In this document: positions 10,261 through 22,671 of the stretch, in pieces
Layout of the letters: each line of letters opens with the position of its first letter
Position numbering within the stretch: position 1 is the first letter of the stretch
NCBI GenBank assembly: GCA_026874595.1
Contig: CM049319.1
Coordinates: 55,415,417 to 55,479,416 of the forward strand
Source: Sipunculus nudus
Taxonomy: Eukaryota; Annelida; Sipuncula; Golfingiida; Sipunculidae
Direction of reading: 5' to 3'
DNA: 64,000 nt
Notes under the pieces: generated by a model
Told to the model about the DNA's origin: nothing
What the model saw: only the letters and a program-made list of their open reading frames with translations
Databases searched by the model: none
Made by a program: the position numbers and the translations under genes

Positions 10261-13200
10261 TCAAGATCGGTCAAACGAGTCACCAGTTAACATGTGCTCC
10301 GATATTAAGGTCACGTTTCGGAAAAATTGGTCCAGTGTTCTAAAAGAAGTTCTCCGGAAACGAACTCGACGGCGGCAGAAACCCGGTCAATGACACAGTA
10401 TCCGCAAAACTTTGTTTTGGCGGAAACAAACATTAAAAATGGTGAAGATTTACTGCACGTAAAGTACTTTGTATTTATAAATCCGGTGTTCACCGCGATC
10501 TGCTTATTAAGTAACACCCCGATAGGGAGAGAGGCATATAGGGGTTTATGAATTTTTTCTATATGAATATTTGGTTGGAGATTTTTCGGGCCCTGAGACG
10601 TTTGTGAGTTAGATATATAAATTTTCCGTCAGGTGTCAGCACCTGACCCACACTGTCTGAGTAGTTGCCATGTTGCAACACTGCCAACCGGGTCAGTCAA
10701 TTCAATCGGTTTTCCCCGTAAGTACCATGTTCCATCAACATATCTCAGTACAATTCCTGGTAAAATCTTAATTCGCACAAATATACAGACAGAGATCAAG
10801 AACTCAAATTCGACACAGTTTTGGAAAAAGGGGAGTCTTATTAAATCCCACCAATGTACATGGATATTATGGATTATTTGTAACTTATATGTTTTGAAAT
10901 TTCCATTTCCAATATATTAGTATGAAATATCAGTATTAACATGATATATTAAAAGTATATTATCTTTATCTGTAATAATTATTTTGTGTATAACATTATT
11001 TTTACTTCTTCTTATTTCAGTTTTTTAGTACATTTTTGTTAATTCTAATTAACAAGGATGTCAGGGGAAACATTTAATTTTTTGCATCGCATACTTGTAG
11101 AAAACCTCTTCATATTGCAGGAATATATCGCTAGTTATATTGTTACACTTTATATTTAGACACTTGATCGAAGGAAAGAACTGTATCAATAATGTAATCA
11201 ATAACTGCATATTGTTGAAAACTGCATACATGTAATTTTTATATATTAAGTTAATAATTATTATTAATATTATTTTTATGTATTATGTAGGTATATATGT
11301 TTGGTCTATAGGCCTGCGACCACCTTTTTCAGAATAAAGATTTATTCATTTATTTTATTTATAAATATTATCTTATCAATTAATATATCGCGTAAATTTG
11401 CTGTTGCCTTTATTTCTGGACCGGAAGGGGGGGGGGGGGGGGGGGGGGGCACAGCGAAACTTACTTAAAAATTCTGCCTGGAACATTGCTACATTCGTTT
11501 CCCTTATTTCTTTAAAGGTGCCCATTCACTTACCTTTTGAAAAAGATTTTATGTGATTTCTGCCTTCCTCTCTGTATACATTAATGATCAAAGAGTAATT
11601 TTGGTTGTGAAAGTTCATATAAGGCCTTCGGGAAGGATGTATGAACTTTTCAACAACATGTTTGTAAACACAGCGATGTTGACAAACGGGAAAACATGTA
11701 ACCTAAGGTGGTAGGTTGCATATATGCGGAGGTAGAAAAGTCACTTAATGCAAAATGCCATTTGCAAAAGCTCTGGCTTGCCAGACTTACTGCCAGATGC
11801 GTTGTTAAATTTGTTTTGATTATTTTGGTGGGCCCCTGTATATTACAAACACGTTGATATAAACAAAACAAGCAGCCTGTACGCGGTGATATCCATTTTT
11901 CTGGCCTCTATTTCTTTATAAAAGATCCAAGGGATTAACTTTAGTTTATAATGGTCACATAGGTGGTTAGGCCACCTTAAAATAAATACTGACAATACAA
12001 AAACTTACGTTATACAAATATTTTGTAATATAAACATTTTACAAATATATAACATGTAATATACGTTATTCAAATACGTTCCCCTACGAAACTTGATTAA
12101 ATTGAGAAAACATTACAAAAATACCTTCTGATATTTCCATTTTAGTTTACGACAGTCTGTACTAAACAGAGGCGGGTCAAGGACATTTGGGAATAAGCCC
12201 ACAAATAAACAGCAAAATATAACGAACATTGATTGAATCGTCATCCTGTAAACACTCTAAAAGATGTAATCAACAAAAATGAAAATGACAGCTGGTTGTA
12301 GCCGCAATGTTAACTGTGTCTAAGGACGGGGCTGCATCTAAGGTTCGTTAGGTGTTATGAGGTACAAATGATATTTTGAGAATAATTACCAACCAGCGAT
12401 GCGGAATGAGTGATGGAGTGGGGTAACGATTCTGATAGTCTCTTCAAAACAAATTTGTCAAATGTATTTATCATGGACGAATTCAGATCCGGGATGTTTA
12501 GGGGTTAAACCACCCTTTTATAAGTCAAAACCCCCACCCATTCTTATGGTTATGAACCTATGTTAAGGAACCCCTCCCTTTCCAAATTCCTTCTTTAAGA
12601 CCCTTTGGAGGGTAGGTCGGAGAGGCTTATAGGGATTCTCAGTTTTTTTCTATATTCATATCAGGGTAAAAAAAAACCCAACTTTTTTAAATTATTTTGT
12701 TGTTGCTGAAGTATCCTTCTCCATTTTTTATTGCTTGTTTAGTTAAGTACTATTCCATTCCGGTTTCGCTCTACGTGACAGAGGCTCTTACTCGATAATC
12801 CTGGTGTCATTCAAGCTCACTGTACAAATCCTGCGGGTTCTTGGTGTGTCTCACCCCAATACTGGGTGGATCATTACACCAAGGAACCCCCGACATTTCT
12901 TAAGCCGTTTTCTGTTCCCCTTTATCTCCAATATGGCTGATTTGAAAAAAACTGAAATTTTTGCCAAATATTAGTCTTTAGGTAGAGACTTGCATCTTCA
13001 TTTGGGGGGTGGGGGTCCAGTGACTGCTTGGTGATTGCTTCCTATAGGTTAATTTTGTTGTCGATGAAGCAACGAATTTACTTTTAACTGTCTGCAGGCA
13101 ACATTTTATTGCGGCTTGATCTGTTCTTCACATAATTCTTTTGCTATCCTACATCATACTTTGTTGCAGGGAGTGACTGTCAAACCACACCAAAAAAAAC

Positions 13201-13882
13201 TCCCCGTTGCAGCAACAGCTCTGATGTTTTTGTAGTTATCTGTGAATTTTTTACGTTTAATTAAAAATAATTTTTTCTCAAACATTTGCTGAAACCACCA
13301 GCGATCCAATTATCAATTTTTTTTTTCATAATGCTATTTATCTGTATCACATTACATTGTTCTCCATACATTCCTCGTTTTTCTCCTGTCTGCTGAGTTT
13401 CGTTTTAGAACTAACCTTATGAAAAAAAGAATCTAGAAAATAGGTTTGGTTTTAGAACTAAACGTCTGTAAAAGAAATTCTGGAAAACACGGTTTGCTTT
13501 AAGAAGTAAACTTATTAAAAAAATATCTCGAAACTCCAAGTTGATAGGGGATGTGGAAAGTAACATAGATATTGCAAAGACGACCTGGATCATAATATAT
13601 ATCTGCAGTTCAACAGGCCTTTTCCACGATTATAGGCACTGCACGTACTGGTCTTCTACTGTTATGGTCATAAGAACCAACACTTCAAGTTGTGTCAAGT
13701 AAAACCAGATACAAGCCAAGATTCTGATGGGAACCTTATCTTTATACACAAATTGTGTTACTTTGACCTTCGGAGTTATAACAAGTATCATCTTTTTGTT
13801 GATATATCGGACCCGACCTTTCAATGTCGGTCGTCGCCAACAGATGTCGCTAGCGGGTTGGAAAATCTGTAATATTCAACTT

Positions 13883-13890
<8 letters not shown>
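10261..13890. other. Gene-poor interval with poly-G tract
   Basis: Short frames only (at most 95 codons), none recognisable. It contains a 23-base G run (11427-11449). Two loosely similar patches (10525-10570 and 12615-12665, sharing AGAGGC-TATAGG then TTTTTCTATAT-AATAT) hint at an old repeat. The stretch 12740-12900 has CpG-containing, repeat-like texture, but I could not match it to anything else in the window. Confidence 0.45.
11427..11449. repeat. Poly-G tract
   Basis: 23 consecutive G residues on the plus strand, one of the longest homopolymers in the window. Confidence 0.98.
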
Positions 13891-13920
<30 letters not shown>

Positions 13921-13938
13921 TGTATGTATGTATGTATG

Positions 13939-14003
<65 letters not shown>

Positions 14004-14005
14004 AT
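13891..14005. repeat. Compound (TATG)n / (TA)n microsatellite
   Basis: About 13 TATG tetramers run straight into alternating TA with a single interruption near 13989. The MYVCMYVC and YIYIYI open frames are artefacts of it. Confidence 0.97.
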
Positions 14006-14820
14006 TGATTAGCTGCGGAAGTGATATAATGAATGTTTAATTAGGGCCTTGACACAGTAGCAATAAAAAAGTTTAATGATAAATTCAGAAGAGTGTCATG
14101 CCGAAACGCCTTCTAATAATATATTGCGAAAAGTACTTACCGTAAAGTTTATACTTTTTTTCAAAGAAGCCACGATCAAGCATCCGGTATTGAAACATTT
14201 TCGGGTGATTTATTATTTTTTCAGACCTTGCATATATTTAATACCTGTCAAAGAATGCTGTAAAACAATGTTCTGTGAGAGATCTGATACTATAGTTATC
14301 AAATATATAATTATATATGCATTAAGTCTCCCTCCAAGTAATAATGATTTAATGAAAGATATTTAAGTTGTCGCTTTACATTATTAAGTCAGTGCGTCCA
14401 AGTGCAAAGATCCACAGTTGTTCGTATCTTCCATAATCTTAACTTTGCTCATAAAACAGAAACCCAATCACAAACGAAAGGTTTTGTACATTCGCCATAC
14501 AAAACATCAAGCGGCAATAAGAACCACTAAATATAGTTTACGGCCGTGTACCCTAGGCTTTAAACGAGCAAGGCCGGCTCATCTTCCGGAGGATGCTGCT
14601 GATAATTAAGATGAAGCAACTCCATGGCTCGTATTGATAACCACAGCCAATTGGCACGATTCGTTTTGCCCCCGCATCGCGAACACGTAATGAATGTCTG
14701 AGTTATGTTTGGTCTTACTTCATCTAAAAAAATATCAATATTCCCACGAGATCGCTCTTTAATGACAATTCTTTCAAATAAAACTTACGAAGAGCCATAT
14801 CCCATGAACAAGTTTACTTG
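14006..14820. other. No gene seen
   Basis: AT-rich sequence with frames of up to 96 codons (14076-14366) showing no recognisable domain, codon pattern or splice context. Confidence 0.45.
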
Positions 14821-14826
14821 TGTAGG

Positions 14827-14905
14827 GACTCGGACTTGGACTTGAGAGTCCTGGACTTGGACTCGGATATTGGGATTCGAGAAATCCGAAGTCCATCTTG
14901 AGGCC
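14827..14905. repeat. Satellite-related seed sequence
   Basis: Irregular GACTCGGACTTGGACTTG-like words, the same vocabulary as the 27-bp minisatellite 300 bases downstream, without regular periodicity. A second such patch lies at 15148-15206. They look like the unamplified precursor of the array. Confidence 0.7.
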
Positions 14906-14976
14906 ATGAAGTGAAAAACAGTCGCATATCTTCAGCCATTTATGCATGTGCGATATACTGAGAGAAACCTATCAAA

Positions 14977-14980
<4 letters not shown>

Positions 14981-15029
<49 letters not shown>
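14981..15029. repeat. (TA)n microsatellite
   Basis: 49 bases of alternating TA between the seed patch and the minisatellite. Confidence 0.97.
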
Positions 15030-15032
<3 letters not shown>

Positions 15033-15206
15033 GCTTATCATAAGGAGCTTAACGTAATTTAACATCCAGGTAAAAAGCATATGCAAACTGACGTCAATAA
15101 TAATAATCTCACATTTTAATTTCTGTTAACATGCTGATTTGTATTAGATTTGGACTTAGGCTCGGGTTCCAAATGACTCGGACTCGAAGAAGGTGGACCT
15201 ACACTC

Positions 15207-16102
15207 AATCCTCAAGGACTCGGACTCGGACGTGAACTCGAGTATCCTGAACTCGGACTTGAACTCGAGTAGCCTGGATTCGGACTTGAACTCGAGTAGC
15301 CTGGATTCGGACTTGAACTCGAGCAGCCTGGACCCGGACGTGAACTCGAGCAGCATGGACTCGGACTTGAACTCGAGTATCCTGAACTCGGACTTGAACT
15401 CGAGTAGCCTGGATTCGGACTTGTACTCGAGCAGCCTGGACCCGGACGTGAACTCGAGCAGCTTGGACTCGGACTTGAACTCGAGCAGCCTGGATTCGGA
15501 CTTGAACTCGAGTGGCCTGGACCCGGACGTGAACTCGAGCAGCCTGGACTCGGACTTGAACTCGAGCAGCCTGGATTCGGACTTGAACTCGAGTGGCCTG
15601 GACCCGGACGTGAACTCGAGCAGCCTGGACTCGGACTTGAACTCGAGTAGCCTGGACTCGGACTTGAACTCGAGCAGCCTGGACTCGGACTTGAACTCGA
15701 GCAGCCTGGACCCGGACTTGAACTCGAGTAGTCTGGACTCGGACTTGAACTCGAGCAGCCTGGACTCGGACTTGAACTCGAGTAGTCTGAACTCGGACTT
15801 GAACTCGAGCAGCATGGACTCGGACTTGAACTCGAGCAGCCTGGACTCGGACTTGAACTCGAGCAGCATGGACTCGGACTTGAACTCGAGCAGCCTGGAC
15901 TCGGACTTGAACTCGAGTAGTCTGAACTCGCACTTGAACTCGAGCAGCCTGGACTCGGACTTGAACTCGAGTACCCTGGACCCGGACGTGAACTCGAGCA
16001 GCTTGGACTCGGACTTGAACTCGAGCAGCCTGGACTCGGACTTGAACTCGAGCAGCCTGGACTCGGACTTGAACTCGAGTAGTCTGAACTCGGACTACTC
16101 GG
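15207..16102. repeat. 27-bp minisatellite (about 32 units, one XhoI-type CTCGAG per unit)
   Basis: The unit reads approximately GGACTCGGACTTGAACTCGA followed by GCAGCCT, repeated about 32 times with point variation. Because 27 is a multiple of 3, any stop-free frame stays open. The plus frame 15193-16296 (367 codons) reads a DSDLNSSSL nonapeptide repeat, and two minus-strand frames of 237-242 codons are also open. The plus frame has no signal peptide, ends in 60-odd residues of unlike composition, and shows variation at all codon positions, so I call it satellite DNA rather than a gene. A higher-order trimer (DPDV, DSDL, DSDL variants) recurs around 15490-15620. Confidence 0.9.
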
Positions 16103-16425
16103 CCACTAAAAATCTTCCCCGGACAACTCCCCTAATGGCAAGTAGGACAACAACCCTCTCCAAGAATATCACAGTTTTCTTCACTTCCGCGACATGGAAT
16201 ATGTATAAACGTTTAACCAAAATAATTTTTGCTCAATTATCAACCCTACTTTATTCCCAATTTACATTTTCTTTTAACACGCAAGCCATATTCTAAAGTT
16301 TTTTTTTTAAATATGAGATGACCGGTGGAAAGATTATTGAAGACAATATGACTTATTTATCAATTGAATGGTGGAAATAATTGTGTTTATTCATATAAAA
16401 TGAAGGAAACAAAAGGCACTTTGCT

Positions 16426-16442
16426 CCCCCCCCCCCCCCCCC
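16426..16442. repeat. Poly-C tract
   Basis: 17 consecutive C residues. Confidence 0.98.
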
Positions 16443-16589
16443 GAAAGGCTCCACGCATGAAAAATTGATTATCAGTACGTTCATTTACATATATTTGCTT
16501 TTTTCGTCATGTTTAAAATTTAAGGCAGAAACTGCATATTGTTACGGGGTGACATAAAGGCGGACCGAACTGTTTTGCAAGTGACGCTT

Positions 16590-16865
16590 ACTTTACTGGC
16601 GAAGCGGTTGGTACGCCGACTTGTGCGCCACGGTTATTGGTTCGAATCCCGGATAGTTCCAGTATTTTCTAATGAAAAAAATTTGTTTTCATAACAAAAT
16701 GAAGGCTGAACCAACGTGATGGTAAACTTTGTGGCCCAGGGAACAAACTCACCAAAGTGTGACTCCTGGGATAATTTGTTTAGTTGACAAACAGTATCAG
16801 TCGTATGGTGACTACTCTTGACCCAGATTCACTCTGTCAGATGATTAAATCATGATCAACCGACA
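16590..16865 (+). mobile_element. tRNA-derived SINE
   Basis: An A-box-like TGGCGAAGCGGTTGGTACG (16597-16615) and a near-consensus B box GGTTCGAATCCC (16639-16650) lie at tRNA-like spacing. About 200 bases of body follow, ending around a TGATTAAATCATGATCA palindromic tail (16840-16858). No acceptor-stem complement is seen, so it is not a functional tRNA. It differs in sequence from the SINE pair at 17.9 and 25.3 kb. Confidence 0.6.
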
Positions 16866-17920
16866 TTTTGTTTTTCTAATTTCGTATAGGCATCGCTTGA
16901 TTGCGAGAGACTGCTCTTTCCTGCAAGAAGTTCCCCGGTATATTACACTAGGCTTTATATAAAAACGGCGCTTTAGGTCAGGCATATTTTTTTGTACAGT
17001 GGTGCGCTCTTTTACTGGGTTTGGCCACTAGAGGAACACACAACATGGTGGACAATTCGTAACACGCGCTGTTATTGGCTGACTTGTCCGCCAATCAAGT
17101 GCGTTTACCCAGAAACACTTACTGTGGTTGGCTTCTTATTCGCGAGGTTGGAAATTCGCGAATTTAACGTTCCATGGTTTCGCTGGGGTTCCATTTTCGC
17201 GATTTCACCTACAATAACGTGCACAGAGAACAGCCATTATTCCATAATTTGTCTTTAATAATATGTGAAACTGTAATATTTGGACTCTGAACTTAGTAAA
17301 TATCGAACGAGATTATTTGCAGTAATATTATTAATCTTAATAATGATAATCATCGTCTTTATTGACAGATTATTTGATTGATCTGGTTTAAATTATAACA
17401 GAAATCCTTAATTTACGCGAACTTAAAAGTCCACCAAAAAGGTGCGTCTATCCGCAGAGTAAATGGTAACGTTCAGTGGACCCAAATTTGTGCAGTTATA
17501 AGTGGAAAAATGCAGTTATAATTCTGGATTTGCGAAGTTTTAAAATGTAAAGTTTTGTTCTTGTCACAGAATAAATAACAATCTTACACTAATTTCAAGG
17601 TTATACAGCCTGTAATTGGTTCTGGGATGAGTTAACAAACATTGCGTTATATTTCTTTGATAATAATATTTATTTCGCAGTAATAAAAGCCTTAGATTGA
17701 AATGGTTAAACCTTGGGAGTAAAAGGCCTCTGTCTCTAATGTCTATGGGTCCTAACCATTCGATAATTTTGTAAAGTTGGGCCATTTTCGCTAATGGAAA
17801 AGGCTGGATTTGGAGTTTGTGGAGTTCTTAATTTGATTAAATACACAATGCCTCCGGGAAATGACCTCCCGAAGCAGCGGTTAAGCCCAATTTAAGTCAA
17901 ACAATCCAGAACAGCGGCCG
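16866..17920. other. No gene seen
   Basis: Unique AT-rich sequence. The frame 16992-17258 (88 codons) has no recognisable protein features. Confidence 0.45.
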
Positions 17921-17924
17921 GATA

Positions 17925-18155
17925 TGCCGAGGCGGTGAGATTTTTCACGGTCGGCCCCAACCCAGGGTAAGCGCTCTGCAGGCTAAATGGGAAGGCTGTG
18001 CCCAACAGCCGTGTATCACTCACATACGAGTGTGTCTTTGGGGGATTCCTCGGTGTTATGACACAGTAATGTGGATAATTACACACCCAGGACTCGCAGA
18101 TGCGGTAGATGCCGGGCCTGGGGGACACCATGATACAAAATAAAGATGATAGGAG
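17925..18155 (+). mobile_element. SINE copy (5'-truncated), same family as 25207-25468
   Basis: Matches the minus-strand sequence at 25207-25400 in order: GGTGAGATTT, CGGCCCCAAC, GGGT-AGCGCTC, then GTGT-TCACTCACA-ACGAGTG, then ATTACACACCC, and a tail GACACCA-GATA-AAAT. The tRNA-like head present in the other copy is missing or unrecognisable here, consistent with 5' truncation. Confidence 0.8.
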
Positions 18156-19795
18156 GTGAGTACTACCGCCCTGTCAAGTAGTCCCAAACCGAAATGGAAA
18201 CTCTGCAGATGTACATACTTAGGTTAAGAATAAGATAAGTCAGCATTAAAAAAAGAATGAATTATGGTTAAATACCGTAATTACTTAAGGGGAATACACT
18301 ATACATCATGTACATCTAAAAATGGATGAAATAGTAGCTTCAAGTTGTAGTTCTGTGTACCTGTGACCAATGAACTTGGCCCATCATCATTGACATGAGA
18401 TTTAATAAAAAATATTTCCTCAGATAGTAATTGTATGACATTTCTAAAATGTACCGCGAGCTTTATTCTAGTTAATTAGGCCTTTATTCCATTTTTTTCA
18501 CAGGAAAAATTCTATTATGCACCTATTGATGTAACAGACCTTAGACATGAATAAGATTATGAAATTCACCATTCTTTTAGATAAAAGTGGACTTCCAAAC
18601 AGTGGCCGTATGTAGGTTAAATATGCTTATTTTGAACCACCAGGTGCCTACCATTAGCAGACAGGAGGCTCATTGATTTTCGGTACAAACGGCCTGTGAC
18701 TAAAAGGAATTTTTGATAATATTGGCCCGTGTTCACCAAACTAGAAGGCTTTCTGCCTCCCCGAGTGACCGATATCCTTTTACAGTAGATGGCTAACATA
18801 TTTCAGCTAAAAAGACATGTCAAGAATGTCAGCTCTCTGAGGGGAGCTGTAGTGCATAAAGGACTATCGGGGAATTACTCTATATCAAAGTCAAGCAAAT
18901 GTGCCCCTGTCCCCGTTATGTCCCCATATACAACAGGTGGCTGTAAAATACAACACTACAGATGCTTCATCAATCTTCATGTTTCTTGTCGGTTAAAGGG
19001 GGCTATATTTCTATACCTGCCGTCTATTAACTAAATATAATCCCTCGAACCGTTTTATAATAATAGGTCGGAAAATTCCCATTCCACCGAACACAAATTG
19101 TTCGCTTCGTTTATACCCACGTATTTATAACATGTGGGGGAATGATCCTAACACATTCAACATGGTCTTCTGGCGGTAAGGCAGATGAACAAGAGTTTTG
19201 CAAAGTGCATTATACAGGTTTTTTATCTTTTAGCCTCCTCATAAATGCATCCAATTAACTTAATCAGTCTCATGGATTTTTTGTTCTCAGCATAGCTGTG
19301 TTTACGAACATCTTTTAGATAAAAATCTCATACATCCTCCACTGAGGCGTTGTGAGAGTTACCAAGAGTTTATAAATACATGCGTACAGGGAGCCAAAAT
19401 CACATGAAGTATAAAGAACAGGCAGATAAATAGCAAGCTTTAAAATCGTTTTACATAAACTGAGGAGGTGTGACAAGTTTTTTGAGCTTTGGTTTCCCGT
19501 GTTCGGATCCAGTTAGCTAGAGTTGCGTGTTTGTTAATTGAAACAATGTAACTGCCGAGAACTTGCACGTCATTTTTAACTAAAGTAAACACAAGTATAA
19601 CAAATGCAATGATTTTTTTGTGGATAGTATGAACCCCAATTCCTTGTGTCAGTGGTCTCCAACAATTGTCGCTAGTATCGTAGAGAGGTGCAATGGGACA
19701 GAACCAAACCTGATTTGAGTAGAAACAACCTGTGGCGGAAGGGTAACCAGCGGGTTGAGCTTTAGTTAAGCCTAAGTCTCTTATATCGAAAAACA
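18156..19795. other. No gene seen; possible small repeat near 18470
   Basis: A TTCTAGTT-ATTAGG-CTTT-T-CAT block at about 18465-18510 recurs at about 20470-20515, suggesting a short dispersed repeat. The 132-codon minus-strand frame at 19440-19838 has no recognisable motif. Confidence 0.4.
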
Positions 19796-19797
19796 CA

Positions 19798-20190
19798 TGT
19801 ACGACAAGTCTACGACAGGATATTAAGGGAAATTCCAAGGATAGTCTTGGGTGTGTCGCATGATATTCAGGTGTTTTACGACGGAAAAAATGTCGTACAC
19901 CCTTCCTTGTCTTAGAATTCTTTCATCGTCGTAGGTTATTCTTTACGTCAGGCCGATCTCGTAGGTCTGTTGTACGAAGCCGTATGACTATGTTTCGATA
20001 AACCTACGACTTTCGTACAATTTTTGCTCTAAAAACCATTCGACCTTCCTACAACAGCCCAACAATTGCCGCACGTCCTACCTATGACGAATCTTCTAAT
20101 GTTCTACCGTTGTAGGTCATTCCTTCGACGGCCATGGGTTTGTCTTAGGAATATTATTTATAACAGTCGCCTGACTGTTGTAAGAAATGT
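19798..20190. repeat. Cluster of GTCGTAGG / CCTACGAC words
   Basis: At least ten occurrences of TACGAC, GTCGTA, CTACGAC, TCGTAGG and near variants appear in both orientations over about 350 bases, for example near 19800, 19812, 19877, 19891, 19929, 19960 and 20004. The spacing is irregular. It looks like a diverged inverted or nested repeat or a MITE remnant; no clean ends are visible. Confidence 0.5.
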
Positions 20191-21241
20191 GGAATGCTTA
20201 ATGCCCGTCTATATACTGATGAAATGGAAAGTATATAAGTTAAATTACTTGTCGCAAGATTGTCAATGATGGTCTGATGCAAGTCGTACTACAATTCACA
20301 TATGTGTATTAATCATCGTGCACGCTACTGTTGAGTCCGCAATTGTTTCATGTCAATAAGTCACCACGCCCACCTGTTTCTCCGACTAAAGTCTGTTCCA
20401 CCAGTAGATGCCTACTGAAGTTTCGTTAATCAAATTACTGAAATATTTACAAGGTATGGTTTTGGTTTCATTCTAGTTGATTAGGGCTTTGTCTCATTCT
20501 TTCATTGCAGCTTAAATTTGGAACTTATCCAGGGGCGTAGCCAGGATTGAGTGAGGGGAGGGGGCCATGATCAGGGGCGGATCCAGATTTTCGAAAACGG
20601 GGGGGGGGGGGGAGCACTAATATGCATGTATAGGTACTATGAAAACTTTTATATATACGTGTATATGTATATATATATTATTATTTTTTTATTATTACTA
20701 TACGTTATATATTTTAGTGTATGAAAATATATATTTTCTTTTCTCTCAAGTATGAACCATAGTTTATTAAGGTTTGTTTTAGGTACATGGGTATGGGAGG
20801 GTATGGGAGGGGGTATCCACCCATATTGGGAAATATTTTGAATATGCAATGTATAAAGAGGACATTTTGAGGCAATTTTTACAAAAATAAAAAATGGGGA
20901 TATACTGTTCCCGTAAAAACTATTCCCTCATGTCTTTGCGTAAGTGGTCAAACTGTAGAGAGGTTCAATTAATATTTAATATTTATATTTCTTCAAAATT
21001 AAGATATATAAGTTCATTCGTTTTCAACATGTTAAAGTCAATGGCGCAAAGGCGCATTTACGTTTATAACTTGCAAAATATTATCTGTTAAATGTAATCT
21101 GGGAGTGAAATAACTGTTGATGTCTTATGTTAAACTTTGTTAAACTAAATTTTACCGGGATCCGTGGTCTCGACAGCACACAGGACTCATAAGAGCACAG
21201 ATCCCTCTTTGGACCCCCTTCTAATAGCAAAGGCAAATTGA

Positions 21242-21244
<3 letters not shown>

Positions 21245-21306
<62 letters not shown>
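21245..21306. repeat. (TA)n microsatellite
   Basis: About 62 bases of alternating TA inside the hAT-like element. Confidence 0.97.
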
Positions 21307-21309
<3 letters not shown>

Positions 21310-21359
21310 TATAAGATTAAGTGAAATTCCGAAAGGACGGCGAGTACTGGATGCATCCT

Positions 21360-21375
21360 GGGGGGGGGGGGGGGG
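21360..21375. repeat. Poly-G tract
   Basis: About 16 G residues just inside the right end of the hAT-like element. Confidence 0.95.
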
Positions 21376-21416
21376 CATGTCCCCCTGCGGCCCCCGCTGG
21401 CTACGCCCCTGTTATC

Positions 21417-22135
21417 TGTCAATAAATGAAAATATTCCCCAATTTCAATGTGCGCCTGCTGGTTGAAGAGACTATAGTCGCAGTCGAAGGGGATTGTAAG
21501 TCAGATGTGACTGGATCCTAAGGTACTGAGCATATACAAATGTACTTATTAAATACTTATTTTACATGGGATTGTGGATTTACATTTCTTAATTTCTTAA
21601 CTGCTACAAAACAATAAATCGAAGACTGCACTTATGACAAATAACATAAGCTCCATGATATCTCGGGATTTTTTTTATTCTTTTCATATAAAAATCAGCT
21701 CAAATCATTTATAACTGCGAAACCTCTCATAATCCAAAACAAGCCGCCCACAGGTCACGTGACTGAATATCGGCCTATCGTCCCAGGGCGACTTCCGGTC
21801 TGATCACATTTTGTCGATTTCTGTTGATGCAGTAGTGAATAGAAAATGTAATTGACACGATAATTTAGAGGTACTATCCGTCATAACTGTGGATTGTAAT
21901 ATTCCAGAGAAAACTGGCATTTTAATGTGCGACCGTCGATCGTTGCCGGTAATTTAAAAAGCTAGTACTTATTTTTTTATGAGGGTTTACTGTTTATTAT
22001 AAAGTATAGCTCTTGTAGCTAAAGGATTACTTGATTCATTCCTGAGAATGAGAATTTCTAGCAGTCTTGCATTATGACGTACAGTTACAATATAGTGATG
22101 TGAATGTTTATTAGAAACGTCGCTACAATGTTAAA
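21417..22135. other. No gene seen
   Basis: Unique sequence; no recognisable gene, RNA or repeat termini. Confidence 0.45.
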
Positions 22136-22139
22136 TGGA

Positions 22140-22182
22140 ACCCACTGGCGGCGAATCCAAATTTTAATTGGGGGGGGGGGGC

Positions 22183-22240
<58 letters not shown>

Positions 22241-22345
22241 GCCGTAGCCTGACCCTATTGGCGGGGGGGGGGGGGGGCAGTAAGCGGATTCGAGGGGGAA
22301 ATCCCCGAGAGGGGAGGGTGTGGGAGGGGGGGGGGGGGCTCTCAC
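22140..22345. repeat. hAT-like fragment with (TA)n and three G tracts
   Basis: GGCGGCGAATCCAAATTTT at about 22147 resembles the GGGGCGGATCCAGATTTT terminus at 20573, and like it is followed by a G run. A (TA)n tract (22183-22236) comes next, then two further G runs near 22262-22277 and 22326-22339. It is probably a nested or partial second copy of the same transposon family. Confidence 0.5.
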
Positions 22346-22578
22346 ACGGTGTGGAAAACTTTGAAAAACTGTATGTATACTACTGCATTCTGGTACATTT
22401 TTGCTGCCATTTATTGGTCAATTCTTATTTAGTGAAACAGTACCTCCTTACCTCCATTGTCTGGCAATATATGCATTTTAACACAGAATATCAACTTTGC
22501 AATATTTTTTTGCATCTCAATCCCGGAGGCTGCGGCCCTGTATATAAAGTATTCCAAGTACTGAGGGCGCGAGAGAGG

Positions 22579-22579
22579 A

Positions 22580-22671
<92 letters not shown>

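Larger units (their letters stand above)
20530..21411. mobile_element. hAT-like non-autonomous transposon with TTATC flanks
   Basis: The left end CAGGGGCGTAGCCAG (20530-20544) is the reverse complement of the right end CTGGCTACGCCCCTG, apart from one base. Both ends are directly flanked by TTATC (20525-20529 and 21412-21416). CAGGGGCG-type ends are typical of hAT superfamily MITEs, which usually duplicate 8 bp, so the 5-bp flank is either a decayed duplication or another superfamily. Inside are a second CAGGGGCGGATCCAG terminus (about 20572), a G run, a (TA)n tract at 21245-21306 and a second G run. Nothing inside codes for a transposase. Confidence 0.65.

Noticed and set aside
15193-16296. 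367-codon plus-strand frame and 237-242-codon minus-strand frames
   Set aside because: All are produced by a 27-bp repeat with no stop in these frames. The plus frame has no signal or domain and ends in unlike sequence. Kept as a minisatellite.
19440-19838. 132-codon minus-strand frame
   Set aside because: No recognisable motif, partner exon or promoter; this length is expected occasionally by chance in 64 kb.
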